From Opitutaceae bacterium EW11 (GTDB taxonomy: Bacteria > Verrucomicrobiota > Verrucomicrobiia > Opitutales > Opitutaceae): DNA of 64,000 nucleotides. Numbering within the stretch: position 1 is the first letter of the stretch; each line of letters starts with the position of its first letter. Of the stretch, positions 60,986 through 64,000 are shown piece by piece. A program made the position numbers and the translations under genes. Where the stretch lies: positions 857,501-921,500 of the forward strand of contig QAYY01000001.1 of assembly GCA_003054665.1 (NCBI GenBank). Direction: 5' to 3'. The notes under the pieces are model-generated. The model did not search any database. It was not told the origin of the DNA and saw nothing but the letters and a program-made list of their open reading frames with translations.

Positions 60986-63900
60986 TGGGCGGAGCGGGCT
61001 TCGGAGTTTTGGTTGGCCATGAAGTAGAGGACCGGGACAGCCATGCGGCTGATCAGGAGCGAGGCAATCTCGCCGAACATCAGGCTGATCGCCAGTCCCT
61101 GAAAGATCGGATCGGCGAGAATCACGCTCGCCCCCACCACGACCGCCAGAGCAGTCAGGAGCATCGGGCGGAACCGCACCGCGCCCGCTTCCACCACGGC
61201 GTCGCGCAGCATGAGGCCGTGCTCGCGGCGCAGCTCGATGAAGTCGACGAGGATGATGGAGTTTCGCACGACGATGCCCGCGCCGGCCATAAAACCGATC
61301 ATCGAAGTCGCGGTGAAAAACGCCCCCATCATCCAGTGGGCCGGCAGGATTCCGATGAGGGAAAACGGAATCGCCGCCATCACGACAAGCGGGGTGACGT
61401 AGCTGCGGAACCAGCCGACCATGAGCATCGCAATGAGGATCAGCACCGCGGCGAACGCCAGGCCGAGGTCCCGGAAAACCTCCAGCGTGATATGCCACTC
61501 GCCGTCCCACTTCATTGCGGGCTGCGTGTCGTCGAACGGCAGATTCAGGTGGAATACCGAGAGCTTCGCGTCCTTCGCGCCATACTTGCGCGCATCGATC
61601 TTCTCGATCTCGCGGTTCATGGCGAAGAGCGCGTAGGCCGGACTCTCGACCACGCCGGCGACGTCGCCGGTCACGTAGGTCACGGGCTTCAGATTCTTGC
61701 GGTAGAGCGCCTTTTCTCCGGTGGTCCGCTCGATCCGCACGAGCTCCGACAACGGCACGAGCGGCGCGGAGGGGTTCTGATCGGCGCGGACCTGCAGCGC
61801 GAGCAACGCCTGTGGATCGCCCTTGGCGGAATTCGGCAGTTCGAAAGAGATCGGCACGTCTTCGCGCTCCGCGGGGCGATGCAACAGATCGACCGCCATC
61901 CCTTGCGCGGCAAACTGCAGCGTCTGGGCAATCGCGGCTTCGCTCACCCCGTGGTAGGCGGCCTTCTCCTTGTCGATCACGTACCGAACCTTCGGTTGGT
62001 CGGCTTCGAGGTACCAATCGATATCCACCACACCGGCGGTCCGCTCCATCACGGCGCGAACCTCTTTGGCGAGGCCGATCCGCTGCTCCGGCGTCGGCGC
62101 GTAGATTTCCGCGACGAGCGTCTGCAGCACGGGCGGTCCCGGCGGAACCTCGGCCACGGCGACAGCGGCACCGTAGCGCTTGGCGATCTCCGCCAGGCGC
62201 GGGCGAACGCGCTTGGCGATCGCGTGGCTCTGGTCGGAGCGCTCGCCCTTGCCGACGAGGTTCACCTGGATATCCGCGACGTTCGGGCCACGGCGCATGA
62301 AGTAGTGGCGGACGAGTCCGTTGAAATTGAACGGCGACGCCGTCCCCGCGTAGATCTGGAAGTCGCGCACCTCCGGCTCGCGCTGAATCGCGGCCGCCAT
62401 CTCCTGCGCGATGCGGGTCGTCTGCTCCAGCGTCGTACCCTCGTCGGTGTTCAGGATGATCTGGAACTCCGATTTGTTGTCGAAAGGCAGCATCTTCACC
62501 TTCACGGCGCCGACGCCCACCAGCGCCACGGCGGCGAGCAGCAGCACGACGATCGTGACGAGAAAGCCCCAGCGCCAGCCGGCGTGATCGAGCAGCGGAT
62601 CCATCACCCGGTGGTAGAGGCGCGTCGACCAGTCCTTCGGCGCGTGGTCGTGTTCGAAGGCCAGGGCGGAGCGTTCCGCCTCGGGCAGTTTCTCCTCGCA
62701 GACAAAGCGGCGGCGAAGGACACGGATCGCGGCCCAGGGAGTGACGGTGAAAGCGATGAAGAGCGAAAACAGCATCGCCGCGGTGGAGCCGATCGGGATC
62801 GGCCGCATGTACGGCCCCATCAGGCCGCCGACGAACGCCATCGGCAGGATGGCCGCAATCACCGCCCAGGTCGCGAGAATCGTCGGATTGCCCACCTCGT
62901 CGACCGCATCGAGCGCGACCTGCGAGAGCGACTTCTTCCGCGACTCCGGCAGGCGCACGTGGCGGACGATGTTCTCCACCACCACGATCGCGTCGTCCAC
63001 CAGGATGCCGATGGAAAAGATCAGCGCGAAGAGCGTGATGCGGTTGAGCGTGTATCCGTACAGGTAAAACACGAGGAGCGTGAGCGCCAGGGTCGACGGG
63101 ATCGCGAGCAGCACGACCAGCGACTCGCGCCAGCCGAGGAAGACCAGGATGAGCAGCGCGACGCCGAAAACGGCGATGCCCATGTGGAGCAGGAGTTCGT
63201 TGCTCTTCTCGGCCGCGGTGTGGCCGTAGTCGCGGGTGACCGCGACGTCGACGTCGGCCGGCAGCAGCGTGCCGCGGAGCGTCTGCACCTTGGCGAGGAC
63301 GGAGTTCACCACGTCGACGGCGTTCGCACCCGGGCGCTTCGCCACGCTGAGCGTCACGGCGGCCTCGAGCGGCCCGCCCTCCGCTGAAGCGCCGTGGCCG
63401 TGCAGCACGTAGTTCGCGGGCTCCTCCGCGGCATCGACGACGCGGGCGACGTCCCGCAGGTAAACCGGACGGTCCTGAAACACGCCGACCACCACCGAGC
63501 CCACGTCTGCGGCGTCGCGAAGGAAGGAGCCGACATCGAGCAACACCTCGCGATTGGCGAAGGGACGCGAACCGGCCTGCGCCTGGCGATTGGCCTGCTG
63601 CAGGGCCGGGACCAGCTGCGTCGCGGAGAGACCGCGGCTTGCCAGCGCGGCCGGATCGAGCTGCACGCGCACCGCGCGGCGCACGCCGCCGATCAGCGTC
63701 GTCTCGGCGACCTGCGGGATCGACTTCACCGCGTCGTCCACCTGGGCGCCGAGGCGGCGGAGCGTGAGATGATCCTGCGTCCTGCTGTGCAGGGTGAGCG
63801 CGAGGATCGGCACGTCGTCGATCGTGCGCGGTTTCACCAGCGGCATGCCGACGCCCGTCGGAATGCGGTCGAAATTAGTCGCGAGCTTCTGGTTGAGGCG

Positions 63901-64000
63901 CACGAGCGCGGCCTCGATGTCCGTACCCACCTTGAAGCGCACGATCACCAGGGACGATCCGGGGGTCGACGTGGAGTAGAGGTATTCCACGCCGGAGATC
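60982..64000 (-). CDS. RND efflux permease, 5' end outside window
   Basis: About 1006 codons are in the window, and the frame continues past its edge (ISGVEYL is read from the last bases), so roughly 60-80 N-terminal residues are missing. The inner-membrane pump signature [20 protein letters not shown] gives the helix-4 Asp pair. C-terminal [17 protein letters not shown]-type sequence ([11 protein letters not shown]) is present. Loop [29 protein letters not shown] differs from AcrB, and the pump looks closer to the 'AcrB/AcrD/AcrF-like' group found with rhodaneses. An adaptor may lie outside the window. Confidence 0.93.
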   Translation of the reverse strand, partial: ISGVEYLYSTSTPGSSLVIVRFKVGTDIEAALVRLNQKLATNFDRIPTGVGMPLVKPRTIDDVPILALTLHSRTQDHLTLRRLGAQVDDAVKSIPQVAETTLIGGVRRAVRVQLDPAALASRGLSATQLVPALQQANRQAQAGSRPFANREVLLDVGSFLRDAADVGSVVVGVFQDRPVYLRDVARVVDAAEEPANYVLHGHGASAEGGPLEAAVTLSVAKRPGANAVDVVNSVLAKVQTLRGTLLPADVDVAVTRDYGHTAAEKSNELLLHMGIAVFGVALLILVFLGWRESLVVLLAIPSTLALTLLVFYLYGYTLNRITLFALIFSIGILVDDAIVVVENIVRHVRLPESRKKSLSQVALDAVDEVGNPTILATWAVIAAILPMAFVGGLMGPYMRPIPIGSTAAMLFSLFIAFTVTPWAAIRVLRRRFVCEEKLPEAERSALAFEHDHAPKDWSTRLYHRVMDPLLDHAGWRWGFLVTIVVLLLAAVALVGVGAVKVKMLPFDNKSEFQIILNTDEGTTLEQTTRIAQEMAAAIQREPEVRDFQIYAGTASPFNFNGLVRHYFMRRGPNVADIQVNLVGKGERSDQSHAIAKRVRPRLAEIAKRYGAAVAVAEVPPGPPVLQTLVAEIYAPTPEQRIGLAKEVRAVMERTAGVVDIDWYLEADQPKVRYVIDKEKAAYHGVSEAAIAQTLQFAAQGMAVDLLHRPAEREDVPISFELPNSAKGDPQALLALQVRADQNPSAPLVPLSELVRIERTTGEKALYRKNLKPVTYVTGDVAGVVESPAYALFAMNREIEKIDARKYGAKDAKLSVFHLNLPFDDTQPAMKWDGEWHITLEVFRDLGLAFAAVLILIAMLMVGWFRSYVTPLVVMAAIPFSLIGILPAHWMMGAFFTATSMIGFMAGAGIVVRNSIILVDFIELRREHGLMLRDAVVEAGAVRFRPMLLTALAVVVGASVILADPIFQGLAISLMFGEIASLLISRMAVPVLYFMANQNSEARSAQ

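Noticed and set aside
60985-63387. 800-codon plus frame opposite the second RND permease
   Set aside because: Mirror composition; the minus strand has all RND signatures.
1-64000. CRISPR array, prophage, insertion sequence, tRNA or rRNA gene
   Set aside because: No regularly spaced repeats, no transposase or phage genes, and no recognisable tRNA or rRNA sequence seen on reading both strands.

Overview
The window is GC-rich, densely packed chromosomal DNA of a Gram-negative bacterium. It carries an outer-membrane beta-barrel protein, two RND efflux systems, cytochrome bd oxidase, complex I, CstA, a GH3 glycosidase and an ADOP-type permease. This set, the tight ATGA gene overlaps and the short intergenic tandem/inverted repeats suggest Verrucomicrobiota, probably Opitutaceae. 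That placement is inference from gene content; there is no rRNA gene here to confirm it. I see no rRNA, tRNA, CRISPR array, insertion sequence or prophage.

Layout. 1-8.2 kb: an edge-truncated inositol-monophosphatase-like gene, a DUF485/ActP-type symporter pair, and a minus-strand housekeeping set (lysA, panB, gpsA, then holA). 8.3-12.6 kb: an overlapping envelope operon (LtaS-like sulfatase, beta-barrel protein, PAP2 phosphatase, YceI). 12.6-21 kb: a prenyl synthase, an FtsX/LolD-like ABC pair, and then the most unusual part of the window. That part is a degenerate CcoN-like haem-copper oxidase subunit, a small membrane protein and a fusion of a polytopic (MFS-like) membrane domain to a CcoO-like and a second cytochrome c domain, followed by a response regulator and histidine kinase. 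21.2-25.8 kb: a GH3 beta-glucosidase and CstA. 26.2-38.7 kb: a twelve-gene complex I operon, nuoABCD-I-HJKL-M-M-N. It lacks nuoEFG, has two nuoM genes and a NuoL with a long lateral-helix region. 38.8-47.9 kb: single metabolic or transport genes (MarC family, ECF sigma factor, ADOP permease, aldo/keto reductase, quinone oxidoreductase, MFS, metallo-beta-lactamase fold). 48.2-55.3 kb: a TetR-controlled RND/MFS efflux operon with two possible small proteins. 55.5-64 kb: two methyltransferases, cydAB, small membrane proteins, a membrane-anchored rhodanese and a second RND pump cut by the window end.

How it fits together. The respiratory genes (complex I, bd oxidase, the CcoN-like/cytochrome c unit) imply a flexible quinone-linked electron transport chain. 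Complex I here has no NADH-oxidising module encoded beside it, so nuoEFG must lie elsewhere or another electron donor is used. Dispersed palindromes and two inverted-repeat elements inside the nuo operon are a further layer of structure; one element encodes the N-terminus of NuoD. The best candidates for undescribed biology are the 15.4-21.0 kb oxidase-like/fusion/two-component unit and the 2M-type complex I.
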